A DNA stretch of 64,000 bases from an uncultured Methylobacillus sp. (GCA_946478865.1 CAMLDO010000006.1:1-64000), one strand, 5' to 3'; shown: positions 36,019 to 47,418, counted from the first letter of the stretch. Numbers and translations: made by a program. The notes: a model not told the origin generated them from the sequence alone.

Positions 36019-37854
36019 TCACTCCAGCGCCCCCTTGTAGCGGCACTCCAGTTCCATGAGCAGCGGGTCGATACGTTTCACTTCAAGCAGTACGCGACTG
36101 CCCGGCGCGAGCTCAGGCAGGTTGTGAACCTTGGTGACATAAGGCAAGCCGTCAAGACGCACGAGGTTCTCGCGCCACACGGTCGCAGCGATTTCATGAA
36201 TGTTTTCCTGCTGCAAATAGACCAGGCACCAGTGTCGCTCCATGCGCGTCTGGAACTCGTTGTAGGCGTTGTAAGTCAGGTCAAAATCGCGCATCGCGCC
36301 CACCAGCGCATCGCTGTCCTTGGCGTAGGCCGGCTCGGTGCCCTGCAGTAGCGCGATCATCTGGCGCTGGTTGATGAGATCAACCGCGCGGCGCAAAGGC
36401 GAAGTGTTCCATGCATACTGGGCAACACCCAGGCCCTGATGCGGCTCGGCATTGACAGTCATATACACCTTGCCGCCCTGCTGCGCGCGGTAGATGCCGG
36501 GAATGGCGTTTTCAGCGAGCAGACCGCCCCAGTGCGCGTTGGCGTGGATCATGAGCTCCGCCACCAGCTTGTCCATCGGCGAGCCGCGTTTGCGCTCGGT
36601 GATACGAACCTTGCCGTCCTCGACATAGAAGTTGTAATCCACCTGGGGCGGGCGGTTGGGATCGTACTTGCCGCGCGCCTTTTCCAGCGACTCGGCGAGA
36701 CGGTGCAGCAACACCAGACGCTCCGAGTAGGCGTGCGCACTCGGCGTTTCCCAGTTTTCTTCGTTGAAATGCGGCTCCAGCTCGTCGTGGCGCAGGTTAT
36801 CGGCAATTTTCACCGCCTCCAGCCTGCTTGTCTGGCTGACGACAGCCAAGTCCGGTGCGATATCGACATAGAGCGACAACGCAGGCCGCCAGATGCCCGC
36901 ATGCAGGCTGAATGGCTCGATGGCCGCTTCCGGCAGCATGGTGATCTTGTTGCCCGGCATGTAGACGGTGGACAGTCGCTTCATCGCGATCGCATCCAGC
37001 GCACTGCCCGGAACAATCCCGAGTGCGGGCGCGGCAATATGAATGCCCACACGGGTATTGCCATCCGCCAAGGTCTTCACCGAAAAGGCGTCGTCGATCT
37101 CGGTCGTGGTGGAATCGTCGATACTGAACGCTTCCGCTTCCGCCTCGGGCAGATTATCCGGCGACAGCACGGGCTCGTGAGCCTCGAAATGCACGCCGGC
37201 AGGGAAATATTCGCGCAGGAAAGCGCCAAAGTGGTAATCGTGCGCGGACGGCAAGGCACCGCAGGCTTCGAGCAATTTGACGTGGCTCAGCCCGGTAGCA
37301 GTAGCCGCCTCGTCCAGCGCTTTCCACTCCAGCGTATTCTTGTCCGGCGCGTAGAGCAGCATATCCAGCTTTTCGCCGAACTCCGCCGGCAGCGTGTGGG
37401 CAGTGAGTTGCGCCACGTAGGCAGCGACTTTCTCTGCCTGCAGGCGCTTGCGTTCCTGCGCAGCCAAAGCAGCCTTGAGGTTTTCCTCGGGCGCTGCCTT
37501 GTAACGGCCCTTGCCCTTGCGGTAGAAATACATCGGCGCGGCATGCAGGCTGATTGCGGTGGCTGCTGCCTCCATTGGAGAAGGTGCATGGCCGTAATAC
37601 TCTTTGGCCAGTTCCTCGAAGCCGAACTCGTCCTCGCCGCAGCATTCCCAGAGGAAATCCGCTGCGAGCGTTTCCGCCTCGGCCTGGGCTTTTTCCATGA
37701 AGCCCGCGAGCGCGCCGTCGAATTTCAGCAGGACGTTCGCGGTTTTGATCTTGGAGCGTTTCCCGGAGACGGATTCGACTTGCAGCGAACCGGGATTTTC
37801 GGTCATGACGGAGGCAACCTTGAAGCTGCCTTCCTCTTCGTAAAAGACGTTCAT
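36019..37854 (-). CDS. RNase II/RNB-domain exoribonuclease
   Basis: 611 residues. The catalytic acidic cluster is in FSIDDSTTTEIDDAFSV, followed by GIHIAAPAL and PMDKLVAELMIHANAHWG, typical of RNB nucleases. A C-terminal S1-like segment (SRVLLEVKRIDPLLMELECRY) is present. The N-terminal part differs from RNase R, so this is a second, distinct RNB protein in the window (the first is rnr at 24085). The ATG at 37854 (MNVFYEEEGSF) is preferred over an upstream frame that starts in GC-rich intergenic sequence. Confidence 0.85.
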   Translation of the reverse strand: MNVFYEEEGSFKVASVMTENPGSLQVESVSGKRSKIKTANVLLKFDGALAGFMEKAQAEAETLAADFLWECCGEDEFGFEELAKEYYGHAPSPMEAAATAISLHAAPMYFYRKGKGRYKAAPEENLKAALAAQERKRLQAEKVAAYVAQLTAHTLPAEFGEKLDMLLYAPDKNTLEWKALDEAATATGLSHVKLLEACGALPSAHDYHFGAFLREYFPAGVHFEAHEPVLSPDNLPEAEAEAFSIDDSTTTEIDDAFSVKTLADGNTRVGIHIAAPALGIVPGSALDAIAMKRLSTVYMPGNKITMLPEAAIEPFSLHAGIWRPALSLYVDIAPDLAVVSQTSRLEAVKIADNLRHDELEPHFNEENWETPSAHAYSERLVLLHRLAESLEKARGKYDPNRPPQVDYNFYVEDGKVRITERKRGSPMDKLVAELMIHANAHWGGLLAENAIPGIYRAQQGGKVYMTVNAEPHQGLGVAQYAWNTSPLRRAVDLINQRQMIALLQGTEPAYAKDSDALVGAMRDFDLTYNAYNEFQTRMERHWCLVYLQQENIHEIAATVWRENLVRLDGLPYVTKVHNLPELAPGSRVLLEVKRIDPLLMELECRYKGALE

Positions 37855-37926
37855 TGAATGACTACGGAATGGATTAGCCGCTATTTTACCGTGGAATGCG
37901 CGGCCGGGTCGGGGCAAAGCACTGCC

Positions 37927-37962
37927 GCGCCTGAGGTCCGACCCGACCTCAAGCAGTGGCGC
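37927..37962 (-). terminator. GC-rich hairpin between dodecin and the RNB nuclease gene
   Basis: TGAGGTC/GACCTCA (37932-37938 and 37945-37951), extended by GCGCC/GGCGC outer arms across a small bulge. No T-run follows on the minus strand, so it may be a weak terminator or RNA-stability element. Confidence 0.45.
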
Positions 37963-37982
37963 GGCGATTGGCAGGAAATGCG

Positions 37983-38195
37983 TTAGTGATCTTCGACGCG
38001 GAAACCGACCTTCAGCGTCACCTGCCAGTGCGCGATCTTCCCGTCCATGATACAGCCACGGGTCTCGATCACCTCGAACCAGTCCATGTGCTTCACCGAC
38101 TGCCCGGCCTTGGCAATCGCATTGCGAACCGCATCATCGGTTCCGTTGGGCGAGGAGCCCACCAGTTCGATCAGTTTGTAGACATGTGCGCTCAT
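37983..38195 (-). CDS. Dodecin-family flavin-binding protein
   Basis: 70 residues starting [23 protein letters not shown], with the [15 protein letters not shown] strand that in dodecins carries the flavin-stacking Trp, and a C-terminal [14 protein letters not shown]. Dodecins form hollow 12-mers that store flavins. GAAAGGAG precedes the ATG. It lies 20 bases after the GGDEF/EAL gene and may share its transcript. Confidence 0.93.
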   Translation of the reverse strand: MSAHVYKLIELVGSSPNGTDDAVRNAIAKAGQSVKHMDWFEVIETRGCIMDGKIAHWQVTLKVGFRVEDH

Positions 38196-38215
38196 GACAT
38201 TCTCCTTTCGTATTG

Positions 38216-40579
38216 TCAGTCGTTGTTCATTGCTGCCGCCTTGCGCGCCAGCCATGCCTCGGCCGGCTCAGGACGGGAAAACAGGTAACCCTGATGTATG
38301 ACCTTGGCGCGGGAATTCAGGAAATCCGCCTGGGCCTGCGTCTCCACGCCCTCTGCCACGATCTTGAGTTTGAGATGGCGCGCGACGGAGAGGATGACTT
38401 CCACCAGCGCGGCATCGTCCGGATCGTCCGGTGCATCCTGTACGAACGTCTTGTCGATCTTGAGTTCGTGGATCGGCATTCTTTTGAGATAAGCCAGCGA
38501 AGAATAGCCGGTACCGAAATCATCCACCGAAAAATGGATACCGAGCGCTGCCAGCTCGGTCATCTTGGCGACAATCTCGTTCATGTTCTCGATCATCACG
38601 CCTTCCGTGACTTCCAGAGTCAGATGGCTGGCATCGGCCCCTGTCAGGCTCAGCAGATTACGCACGGAATCGACGAAGCCAGGATGGCGGAAATGCCGCG
38701 GGCTGATATTGATGGAAACCCGAATCGGCGATTGCGCGATAGCTGGGTGAACCAGAAGATCGCAAACAGTTTTCAGTACCCAGTTGTCGACGTCGATGAC
38801 GAGATCGGACTCTTCTGCAATCGGAACGAACGCACCGGGCAGCACCAGACCGCGCAGCGGATGCTGCCAGCGCACCAGCGCCTCCACGCCCACCTCCTGT
38901 CCGCGCGCGTCTATCTGCGACTGAAAATAGAGCCGCAGTTCGTCCGTCTTGATCGCGTGCCGCAACTCTCGCTCCACCTGGAAGCGCTGGCTTGCGACCT
39001 GCTCCATATCTGTCTCGAAGAAGGAAGTCTGATTGCCGCCGCTCTTCTTGGCGAGGTGGAGCGCGGTATCGGCACGGCGCAGGATATCGTCCGGCGCGTC
39101 GTGCTCCATTTCCGGGAACAGCGTAATGCCGAGCGTGGCAGTCATGATCACTTCATCGCGCCCGGTACTGAAAGGTTGCCTGAGCGCATGATGAATTTTG
39201 TCAGCCACCACATGCGCATGCCGGTTGGCCATGCGCGCTTCGGTCTCCCGCCCCTGAAGCAACACGGCAAACTCGTCGCCTGACATGCGAGCCAGCGTGT
39301 CATCCTCCCGCAGGATCGCACTGAGGCGCTCGGCCACGGACTTGAGCAGCAGGTCGCCTGCGGTGCGGCCCAGCGCATCGTTCAGCATTTTCAGCCGGTC
39401 AATATCGAGCAGGATCAGCGCACAATAACGCTTCTCGCGCCGGGACAACGTCATCATCTGGCCGACGCGGTCCATGAGCAGAATGCGATTGGGCAGCCCG
39501 GTGAGCGCATCGTAATAGGCCAGGCGATGGTAATTCGCTTCCGACTGCTTGCGGTCGGTAATGTCCAGCATCACGCCCTGCAGATACTGCGGCTGCCCCT
39601 GCTCATCGTGGATAATCTGCGCTTCGTCACTGAAATGACGCCATTCTCCGTTTTTCGCCTTGAGCCGGTACTCCATGGAGAATGGCACACCCTGGTTGTG
39701 CGATTCGGCCAGCCGCCGACTCACCTCGGGAAGATCCTCCGGATGAATCAGTTGCTCCCACATCTTGGGATTGCCGAGCCACTCATCGACGGCATAGCCG
39801 AGTGCCTCGACACGCGGGCTGACATAGGTTGTCTGACTATATTGATTGAGCGAAGCGCGATAGATGATGGCGGGCACCTGTTCCGTCAACAGACGAAAGC
39901 TATGCTCGCGCTCGCGCAGCATTTTCTCTGCCCGTAGTTGCTCGGTAATATCGCGCGAAACACCGAATATGCCGACGATCTGCCCGGCAGCGTCGAACAG
40001 CGGCCCTTTGGTCGAGTGAAAATGACGCTCGCCGCTGACCGTATTGAAACTCTCCTGAAAACCGAGGGTACTCCGCTCGGCCATGATTTTACGGTCGTTC
40101 TCGACCGCCTGAGCAGCCTGCTCGGCCAGAAACCACTCATGGTCGCCATGCCCCACTACCTGTTCTGGAACACGCCCTATCAGGCTTGCCGCTTCGCGAT
40201 TACAGAAGAGGTAGCGGCTATCCTTGTCCTTGGCATAAATGGCATCCGTGGAGCCTTCCGCGATTGCATCCAGCAAGCGCAAGGCTTCCAGTTTCTGGGC
40301 CTGTATACGACGGAGATTTTCGGAGGCGGCAATGCTTTGTTCGACCAGTCTCCTGACGAGACCATAGAGCAGGAGGGATGTGACGCCGATGAATGCCCAG
40401 CCCTTGACCACGCTGGCCCAGGCGTACTGTTCGCGACTCTGGAAAAGAAATTCCAGCGCCTTGTCCGAAAGCAGTATCCACAAGGACCCGAAACAGGCAT
40501 AAACCAACACGACCTTGAGCACGCCGCGAAGCGTTCCCGGCGCGTGCGCGTCGTTCTGGGAATCGTCTGAATGGATCAT
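38216..40579 (-). CDS. PAS-PAS-GGDEF-EAL c-di-GMP turnover protein
   Basis: 787 residues: two N-terminal membrane helices (about 19-35 and 50-68), PAS domains at about 90-220 and 235-350, a GGDEF domain (about 355-515) whose signature reads SGDEF, and an EAL domain (about 530-780) with EALVRWQHP and [10 protein letters not shown]. The EAL catalytic residues look intact, so phosphodiesterase activity is likely. SGDEF may still be active or may act as a GTP sensor. It is encoded 87 bases downstream of chpA on the same strand, which suggests a link to pilus or surface behaviour. Confidence 0.9.
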   Translation of the reverse strand: MIHSDDSQNDAHAPGTLRGVLKVVLVYACFGSLWILLSDKALEFLFQSREQYAWASVVKGWAFIGVTSLLLYGLVRRLVEQSIAASENLRRIQAQKLEALRLLDAIAEGSTDAIYAKDKDSRYLFCNREAASLIGRVPEQVVGHGDHEWFLAEQAAQAVENDRKIMAERSTLGFQESFNTVSGERHFHSTKGPLFDAAGQIVGIFGVSRDITEQLRAEKMLREREHSFRLLTEQVPAIIYRASLNQYSQTTYVSPRVEALGYAVDEWLGNPKMWEQLIHPEDLPEVSRRLAESHNQGVPFSMEYRLKAKNGEWRHFSDEAQIIHDEQGQPQYLQGVMLDITDRKQSEANYHRLAYYDALTGLPNRILLMDRVGQMMTLSRREKRYCALILLDIDRLKMLNDALGRTAGDLLLKSVAERLSAILREDDTLARMSGDEFAVLLQGRETEARMANRHAHVVADKIHHALRQPFSTGRDEVIMTATLGITLFPEMEHDAPDDILRRADTALHLAKKSGGNQTSFFETDMEQVASQRFQVERELRHAIKTDELRLYFQSQIDARGQEVGVEALVRWQHPLRGLVLPGAFVPIAEESDLVIDVDNWVLKTVCDLLVHPAIAQSPIRVSINISPRHFRHPGFVDSVRNLLSLTGADASHLTLEVTEGVMIENMNEIVAKMTELAALGIHFSVDDFGTGYSSLAYLKRMPIHELKIDKTFVQDAPDDPDDAALVEVILSVARHLKLKIVAEGVETQAQADFLNSRAKVIHQGYLFSRPEPAEAWLARKAAAMNND

Positions 40580-40666
40580 CGGATAGTTGTGTTATGGATG
40601 TCGCCAACCCCTTATCCGGATACTACTCCAAGCCACCCTATGGGGAAACTGCGCGGAAGCCTCTTC

Positions 40667-43600
40667 TCAGCGCTTCCCGTCGACGAAAGCGGCAATATGC
40701 GTCAGAAGTTCCTCTTCCTGATACGGCTTGCCGAGATAGACGTTCACGCCGATTTCCTGCGCATAAGCCCGGTGCTTGTCCGCGGTGCGCGAGCTGATGA
40801 CGATCATCGGTATACGCGCCGTCTTCGCATTACCGCGTACCGCGCGCGCAAGTTCGAAACCGTCCATGCGCGGCATTTCGATATCCAGCAAGATCACTTC
40901 GGGCTCGATGGATTCGAGCTGCTGCAAGGCATCGACGCCATCCTTGGCAGTCACCGCATGATAGCCTTCTCGCGCCAGCAGCCGCGAAATCACCTTGCGC
41001 ATGGTCAGAGAGTCGTCCACGACCAGCACGGTCGGCAATGACGGCGCCTCGGTGATGGCCACCGATGGCGCCACCTCGGTAGCCAGCGCTTCCCGGAAAG
41101 CCATGTGGATAGGGTTCAGGATCAACATGACCTTGCCGTCCCCCATGACCGTCGCGCCGGAAATGCTGCCCATCCCGGCCAGTTGCGGGCCGATGTTCTT
41201 GACGACGATTTCGCGATTACCGCGGATTTCATCCACGATCAACGCAATCCTGCGCGTACCGCTGCGCAACAGCATGATGGGAGTATAGGCCTGTGGCTCC
41301 GGTTGCGTGGAGCGCCCCAGCAAACGCGAAAGATGATGCAGGGGATACTGCCGGCCGGCCCAGGTGAATTGCCCCGCCGCCTCGATGGACGGCAGCGCGC
41401 TCTGCTTGATTTTCTGCACCTGCTCCACCATGGGCGCCGGCAGCAGGAACTCTTCTTCGCCGATACGCACCAGCACCGTCTGGTTCACCGCCAGCGTCAG
41501 CGGCAGGTAAATCGTGAAGGTACTGCCCTGGCCCGCCTCCGACGCCACTTCGACACGGCCGCCGAGCACAGCGATCTCGGCGCGAACGGCATCCAGCCCC
41601 ACGCCTCGGCCGGAAACCTGCGTAACGTTATCGGAAGTCGAGAACCCGGGTTCGAAGATGACAGACACCAGCTCGGCAGGATTTTCCAGCTGGGCATCAT
41701 TCAACAGCCCGAGACTCGCCGCCTTGGCCTTGATCTTGTCGAAATCCAGACCCGAACCATCGTCGCTCAGCGAGAGAATGATTTCATTGCCCTCTTGCCG
41801 CGCCTGAATGCCTATGTGACCGACCTTGGGCTTTTTCACCTGAGCGCGCTTCTTCGCATCTTCCAGCCCGTGCGCGATGGCGTTGCGCAGCAAGTGCTCC
41901 AGAGGACCGACCATTTTTTCCAGCACGCTGCGGTCAATATCCACCGCTTCACCCTGGATCTCCAGCTCGGCCGGTTTTTTCAGCTCGGCGGAGGTCTGGC
42001 GCACGATGCGGTGCAGACGCTCGGAAACCGTGTCGAACCGCACCATACGCGTCCGCATCAAGCCCTGCTGCAACTGCTTGGTCATGCGCGACTGTTCGTT
42101 GAGCGCGGCCTCGGTTTCGTTGAGGTTGACCATGAGCCCCTGCTGCACGGTAGCCACGTCGTGCACGCTCTCGGCCATCATGCGCGTCAGTTCCTGGAAC
42201 CGGGTGTAGCGGTCGAATTCCAGCGGGTCGAAAGTCTCGTGCGCTTCCTGCAACTGCGTCAGGCGCGACTGCATCTGCGTCTCGGCTTCGATTTCCGCTT
42301 CGCGCAACTGGGTACGCAAGCGGATCACGCTGTCCGTAAGTTCCAGCAGCGCGGATTTGAAGGTTTCCATCTGCCGCTCGATACGGGAGCGGGCAATACT
42401 GACTTCACCCGCTTCGTTGACCAGATGGTCGATGGCATCGGACCGTACCCGCATCATGGGTGTGACAGTCAGACTATCCGCGATAGCCAGCGCTTCTGCA
42501 TCGGCGGCGGCTGTCGCCAGAGAAACCTCTGCCGGAGCTTCGGCATGATGGCGCAATTCGTCCAGTTGCTCGCTGATAGCGTCGTACTGCTTGAAGAATA
42601 CGGTGAAGCTGCGGACCGTGGGCGCGCCCTTGGCCAAGGCTTTTTCGACCTGGGTTTCCAGATCGTGCAGATCGTCGCCCATGCGCATCGCGCCTGCCAT
42701 GCGGGCACTGCCCTTCAGCGTATGCAATGCGCGCTGCAATGCCTGCTGTGGCGCCGTATCGGCCGGGTTTCCCTGCCAGTCGCGCAATTGGCGGCCCACG
42801 AGAGGCATCAGTTCATTGGACTCTTCCAGGAACACTTCCAGCAACTGCCGGTCGATATTGCCGCTGTCCTTGTTCGACACGAAGGACGGAACGGCATCGA
42901 GTACCGAATCGCTCGTCAGAGTCCCCGGTTCGACGGGCGCTGCACCTTCCTCAACCAGCATGGACTCGGAAAGCGTGATCTCCGCAGTGGCCTGCACTTC
43001 CTCTGCGGACGCAGGCAATGCACGCAGGGCATCGCACAGCCAGGGAGCGGACGCAGGCAGGCGATAGTTTTCCACCTTTTGCAGCATGGACTGCAATGTC
43101 GCCGTAGACTGGTCGAACAGATGCAGTTCTTCCTGCGACAATCCGGCAAAGCGCGGCTTGATTTGTTCCAGCCAGAACTCCAGCGCGCCGCCCAGATCGG
43201 AAATAGCTGTCAGGCCGACGGTGCGAGACACGCCGCCCAGGGTATGCGCAGGGCGTTCGATATCTGGAATGGCAGATTCGGCATGGGCTTGCGCTGCAGC
43301 CAGCAACTCCTGCAAAAGTCCGAGGTTGGCGCGTGCTTCGCCCATGAAGATGTCGAACAGCTCGCGATTAACACTATGCTTGCCGCCGATGACAACGAGA
43401 TCTGCGGCGGGCCGCTTTTCTTCCGTACTGGCTGCCGTCTCTACCGCCGGAGGTTCCACTGTCTCAGGCTTCGCTACCGGGGCTGGCTCTACTACCGGAG
43501 TTGCCGCAACCTCCTCCACCGGGGCAGCCGGCTTCAGCAGTGCATCGGCGCGCGCTTTCCAGACACTAGGCGCCAGCGTAACTTCGCCATGCGTGAACAG

Positions 43601-45679
43601 TTGTCTCACCCAGTCCTGGAACTGCTCGCTGACACTGTCGATGAAGTCCAGCACCGGAGCGGAGAGTCCGCTGCGCTGTTCGATCAGATGATTCAGCAAT
43701 TGCTCCACCGCCCACGCCACTTCACCCATGGCGGTCAGGCCGACCGTGCGTCCGCTGCCTTTCAGGGTATGGAAAGCGCGGCGAATCGTGACCAGCGCCT
43801 CGTGGTCGTCGGGCTGCGCGCGCAACTTCTGCATGCAGCTTACGATGGTCTCGTGCACTTCGCCGGCCTCGGCGAGATAAACCTCCAGCAACTCCTCGTC
43901 CAGCGCCCGATCGACCAGAATATCGGGCTCGGCCGGGGCAATCGCCTGCACCTCGGCAATTGCCGGAGGCGCTGCCGTGGCTGCGCTAAGCGCAAATTGC
44001 AAACGCTGGGGCAATGGATCGATGGCATGGCTTGCCTCGCTATCGCCCTGCAGCAGACGGTCAAGATAAAAGCCCAGCGCACTGAGGCTTTCCGCCACCA
44101 GCTCGAACTCTTCCACCGTCACCTGAGCCGTCTGTTGCGCGAAACGCTCCACCATCGCATGCGTTCCGTCGATCACTTCGGCCGCGACGGGCTGTTCGAG
44201 CATGCGGAATGCACCAGCCACTTGCTTGAACAATGGCGTCAAGGCAGCCAGTTGGTCGCGGGCTCCGGCGTCGCGGAAGAAATCGTCCAGCGTCTGTTCC
44301 ACGCGCTGGAGATTGGCACGTATTTCGTCGGCCACCTGGGCCAGCACGGCCAGTGTTTCGTCCTGAGTAGCGGCAGGATGAGCGACCGGTGCATCCTCCG
44401 GGCTTGATTCCGATCCCGGCAGCATCGCCCGCATGGCAGCCGCCTGCGCCGCCGCGCCCTCAAGTGCGCTGGAGCGGGCTTTTCCGCTGGCGGCAAGCGC
44501 GCTTTCCAGCATCAATAACGTAGTCGCCATCTCGATGGAGAACATCGGATCGAGAGCCGTATCCGCTCCTGCCACTACCTGGGCGGATGCGGCAATATCC
44601 TCCAACGCCCGTTTCAATTCGGATTCGCCCGCTTCAGCCTTGTCCGCAAGCATATGCGACTGTTCGAGGAAAGTACCTCGCTGATCAGCCTGGCCTGCAG
44701 ACACCTGCATCCAGCACTCCTTGAGCGCAACAATGCCCGATCGCGCGGATTCGAGATTGGCATCCTGCAACGCGGTTGCTGGCTGCGCAGCAAGCATTTC
44801 TGCGTCGGACTGGCGGTATTTTTCCAGTTCGAACACCTGCTGAATCCTGCGCAGACGTTCGGTTACCGGCGCGGCGATGGCGGCGTAATAAAGTACATCG
44901 CGCAGCAGCCGGTTATTCGGCTTGGCATTGCCTTGTGCCAGATAGTGAATCTGGCGTTCGAGCTGCAATAACAGCTGACGGCAATTCTTGTCGAGCTGCA
45001 CGGCTCCATGCGCGATCGCGTCGATCAATCCGACCGCCACCCACCACAGGGTCTTTTGCGACGGCAGCGCCTGGGCACGTTCTACCGCTTCGAGCGCATC
45101 CCGCATGCCCGACAGCAGGCTCTGATCGTCCAGCGCTTTCAGCCATTGCACCAGCAGCTTGCGGTATTTCTGGCCCTGCTCGTTGAGATAAACCGGAAGT
45201 TCCATGCCCTCGGGAATGAAATGCTCCAATCCCGAAGGGGCGCTGTTGAAGAGGTCAGGAAAGAAAAGCTCGCTTTCCTGCACCTGCTCGACCCCTTGTG
45301 CCACTTGCATGGCCTTGAACTCGGGGAACAGGCGCAGCGGGATATCCGGCGCGCCATCCGCAAGCGCCTGGATGTAGGTACGCAGGGACCGCAATGCGGC
45401 AGACAGTATCTCCGCGTTTTCTACAGCAGCGCTCGCCTGTCCCTTCTCCAGCGTGGCGGCCAGGCGCTCGGCCTCTTCGGCGAATCGCTGTACGCCTTCC
45501 AGCCCCACCATCGAGAGCGCGCCCGCGACCTGGTGAACGTAAGTCTGGCAAAAGCGCAGCGGCGAAGGATCGGCAGGCGCGGCGGCAAAGTCGGCGGTTT
45601 TCGCCAGCGCATCGTCCAGCGCGCGATCGATTTCGTCCTTGACCCAGCTCAGCGGACCAATATCAAATTCCAGGGACAC
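40667..45679 (-). CDS. chpA: Chp/Pil chemosensory hybrid histidine kinase
   Basis: 1670 residues. Histidine-phosphotransfer modules are seen at HTLKGSGRTVG, HTLGGVSRTVG and HTLKGSARMAG, plus a weaker N-terminal one with HQVAGALSM. They are followed by a CheA dimerisation/ATPase core (LLRNAIAHG, GRGVGLDAVR), a CheW-like domain and a C-terminal receiver (VLVVDDSLTMRK, LLDIEMPRMDG, GKPY). ChpA/PilL controls twitching motility and cAMP in Pseudomonas through PilG and PilH. The start is a GTG at 45679. It is the last of pilG-H-I-J-chpA; no cheR/cheB-like genes follow. Confidence 0.95.
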   Translation of the reverse strand: MSLEFDIGPLSWVKDEIDRALDDALAKTADFAAAPADPSPLRFCQTYVHQVAGALSMVGLEGVQRFAEEAERLAATLEKGQASAAVENAEILSAALRSLRTYIQALADGAPDIPLRLFPEFKAMQVAQGVEQVQESELFFPDLFNSAPSGLEHFIPEGMELPVYLNEQGQKYRKLLVQWLKALDDQSLLSGMRDALEAVERAQALPSQKTLWWVAVGLIDAIAHGAVQLDKNCRQLLLQLERQIHYLAQGNAKPNNRLLRDVLYYAAIAAPVTERLRRIQQVFELEKYRQSDAEMLAAQPATALQDANLESARSGIVALKECWMQVSAGQADQRGTFLEQSHMLADKAEAGESELKRALEDIAASAQVVAGADTALDPMFSIEMATTLLMLESALAASGKARSSALEGAAAQAAAMRAMLPGSESSPEDAPVAHPAATQDETLAVLAQVADEIRANLQRVEQTLDDFFRDAGARDQLAALTPLFKQVAGAFRMLEQPVAAEVIDGTHAMVERFAQQTAQVTVEEFELVAESLSALGFYLDRLLQGDSEASHAIDPLPQRLQFALSAATAAPPAIAEVQAIAPAEPDILVDRALDEELLEVYLAEAGEVHETIVSCMQKLRAQPDDHEALVTIRRAFHTLKGSGRTVGLTAMGEVAWAVEQLLNHLIEQRSGLSAPVLDFIDSVSEQFQDWVRQLFTHGEVTLAPSVWKARADALLKPAAPVEEVAATPVVEPAPVAKPETVEPPAVETAASTEEKRPAADLVVIGGKHSVNRELFDIFMGEARANLGLLQELLAAAQAHAESAIPDIERPAHTLGGVSRTVGLTAISDLGGALEFWLEQIKPRFAGLSQEELHLFDQSTATLQSMLQKVENYRLPASAPWLCDALRALPASAEEVQATAEITLSESMLVEEGAAPVEPGTLTSDSVLDAVPSFVSNKDSGNIDRQLLEVFLEESNELMPLVGRQLRDWQGNPADTAPQQALQRALHTLKGSARMAGAMRMGDDLHDLETQVEKALAKGAPTVRSFTVFFKQYDAISEQLDELRHHAEAPAEVSLATAAADAEALAIADSLTVTPMMRVRSDAIDHLVNEAGEVSIARSRIERQMETFKSALLELTDSVIRLRTQLREAEIEAETQMQSRLTQLQEAHETFDPLEFDRYTRFQELTRMMAESVHDVATVQQGLMVNLNETEAALNEQSRMTKQLQQGLMRTRMVRFDTVSERLHRIVRQTSAELKKPAELEIQGEAVDIDRSVLEKMVGPLEHLLRNAIAHGLEDAKKRAQVKKPKVGHIGIQARQEGNEIILSLSDDGSGLDFDKIKAKAASLGLLNDAQLENPAELVSVIFEPGFSTSDNVTQVSGRGVGLDAVRAEIAVLGGRVEVASEAGQGSTFTIYLPLTLAVNQTVLVRIGEEEFLLPAPMVEQVQKIKQSALPSIEAAGQFTWAGRQYPLHHLSRLLGRSTQPEPQAYTPIMLLRSGTRRIALIVDEIRGNREIVVKNIGPQLAGMGSISGATVMGDGKVMLILNPIHMAFREALATEVAPSVAITEAPSLPTVLVVDDSLTMRKVISRLLAREGYHAVTAKDGVDALQQLESIEPEVILLDIEMPRMDGFELARAVRGNAKTARIPMIVISSRTADKHRAYAQEIGVNVYLGKPYQEEELLTHIAAFVDGKR

Positions 45680-45699
45680 GCGTCACCACCCGTTCGTCA

Positions 45700-47376
45700 T
45701 CAGGACAGCTTGAAGCCGGAAACGGAGGCGCGCAGTTCTTCCGCGAGCGTGGTCAGCTGGCCGATGGAGCCGGCGGTCTGGCGCGTGCCTTCGGTGGTCT
45801 GCGAGGTAATCGCCTGGATTTCCTGCATGAGCTGCGTCACCTTCTGCTCCATTTCGGTCTGCGCGCGCGTCGCCTGCGAAATCGAGGCGATCAGGCCGGC
45901 GAGGCTGGCCGTCACCTCGCCGATCTCGTTCAGCGCCTGGCCGGCGGCGTCGGACAGCTTGGCCCCTTCCACCACACCCTCGGTACTGCGCTCCATCGCG
46001 GAGACGGCGTCGTTGGTGTCCTGCTGAATGGTTTTCACGATTGCGCCGATCTGCTTGGTCGCTTCGGACGAGCGTTCCGCAAGGCGCTGCACTTCCTCGG
46101 CCACCACCGTGAAGCCGCGGCCGGCTTCGCCTGCGGAGGCCGCCTGAATCGCGGCGTTCAAGGCGAGAATGTTGGTTTGTTCGGTAATGTCCGAGATCAG
46201 CTCCACGATTTCACCGATCTCCTGCGAGCTTTCGCCCAGGCGCTTGATTCGCTTGGAAGTTTCCTGAATCTGCGCGCGAATGTCGTTCATGCCGGAAATC
46301 GTGTTCTGCACGGCCACTGCGCCTTGCGTAGCAGCTTGCAGCGAACGCTGCGCCACCTCGGCGGACTGATTGGCGTTGGCGGACACCTCGTGAATGGATT
46401 GTGCCATCTGCTGCACGGCGGTATCCGCATCGGAAATCTGCTGCGACTGCTTCTGCGCAGCGGCCAGGAGACGGGTCGTGACGCCCTGCGCCTCGGTCGA
46501 GGCTACCGTCACCTGCTCGGTCGCCCGGTTGATTTCCCCGACCAGGGTACGCAGGCTGTCGATGGTGTAGTTGATGGAGTCTGCAATCGCGCCGGTGATG
46601 CTTTCCGTCACCTCCGCCTCTACGGTAAGGTCGCCGTCGGCGAGGTCGCCCATTTCATCCAGCAACCGCAGCACCGACTCCTGGTTGCGCAGGTTTTCCG
46701 CCTCGACCTGTTCAAAATGCTGCTGCGCTTCCTTCACCTGGCGTTTCCCCAGCATCACCATCACGGCTACGGCGAGAATGATGAAGATTGCAGCCAGCAC
46801 GACCCACACATGCGAAAACAGATCGCCTCGCACTGTCTTGAGCAGCGCATCGCCTTCCTGCGTCATGCGATCGCTGGCCGCGGCCACATCCAGCGCGACC
46901 ACAGCAAGATTGACCCCGCTGGCAGGATTGGGACCGGAAAACTTGCTCTTCAGCTGCGCATCGACGGCTTCCCATTGCGTAGTCAAACGGTCAAGCACGG
47001 CCCCGCTCCCAGAGACGCCGAAAACGCCGCCGCTCTTCTGCAATGCCAACATCGCATCACCTACCCGCCCGTGATTCAATTTGACACGTTCCGCGGCGTT
47101 GGGCAGACCAAGCGCGACCATTTGCAAGTCCTTGGCGATGCTCTGCATGCCTGACTGCATGCGGGCGACATTTTCAAGGTAGGCGGCATCGTGCTCGCGT
47201 TTGAGCACATTGAGCGTCAGCGAAACGGCCGTGAGTATGCCGAATACCGTTACGAGCACGATGGGGCCGCGAGTGGATGCTGTGCCGGAGGCGGATACGG
47301 ATGCGGCCTTTCCGCGCGATAAGCCGCCCGCGATCTTCTGCCAGAAATTGCCTATGAGTGCCTTGTCCAACGCCAT
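45700..47376 (-). CDS. pilJ: Type IV pilus methyl-accepting chemotaxis protein
   Basis: 558 residues: TM1 (about 34-57), a periplasmic region of about 130 residues, TM2 (about 190-212), a HAMP-like segment and a cytoplasmic signalling domain with the hairpin tip region [24 protein letters not shown]. It is the receptor of the Chp pathway. The periplasmic part is clearly shorter than in Pseudomonas PilJ and lacks a plain SGRQRMLSQ-type motif. It lies between pilI and chpA. Confidence 0.93.
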   Translation of the reverse strand: MALDKALIGNFWQKIAGGLSRGKAASVSASGTASTRGPIVLVTVFGILTAVSLTLNVLKREHDAAYLENVARMQSGMQSIAKDLQMVALGLPNAAERVKLNHGRVGDAMLALQKSGGVFGVSGSGAVLDRLTTQWEAVDAQLKSKFSGPNPASGVNLAVVALDVAAASDRMTQEGDALLKTVRGDLFSHVWVVLAAIFIILAVAVMVMLGKRQVKEAQQHFEQVEAENLRNQESVLRLLDEMGDLADGDLTVEAEVTESITGAIADSINYTIDSLRTLVGEINRATEQVTVASTEAQGVTTRLLAAAQKQSQQISDADTAVQQMAQSIHEVSANANQSAEVAQRSLQAATQGAVAVQNTISGMNDIRAQIQETSKRIKRLGESSQEIGEIVELISDITEQTNILALNAAIQAASAGEAGRGFTVVAEEVQRLAERSSEATKQIGAIVKTIQQDTNDAVSAMERSTEGVVEGAKLSDAAGQALNEIGEVTASLAGLIASISQATRAQTEMEQKVTQLMQEIQAITSQTTEGTRQTAGSIGQLTTLAEELRASVSGFKLS

Positions 47377-47418
47377 AACCTTCCCCTCAACCTCGTTTTG
47401 TACGGTTGCGCCCGCTTG

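Noticed and set aside
41105..44407. A 1100-codon open frame on the plus strand opposite chpA
   Set aside because: It is a shadow of chpA in GC-rich DNA: composition is His/Arg/Gln-rich with no recognisable domain, while the minus strand encodes a clear multi-domain kinase.
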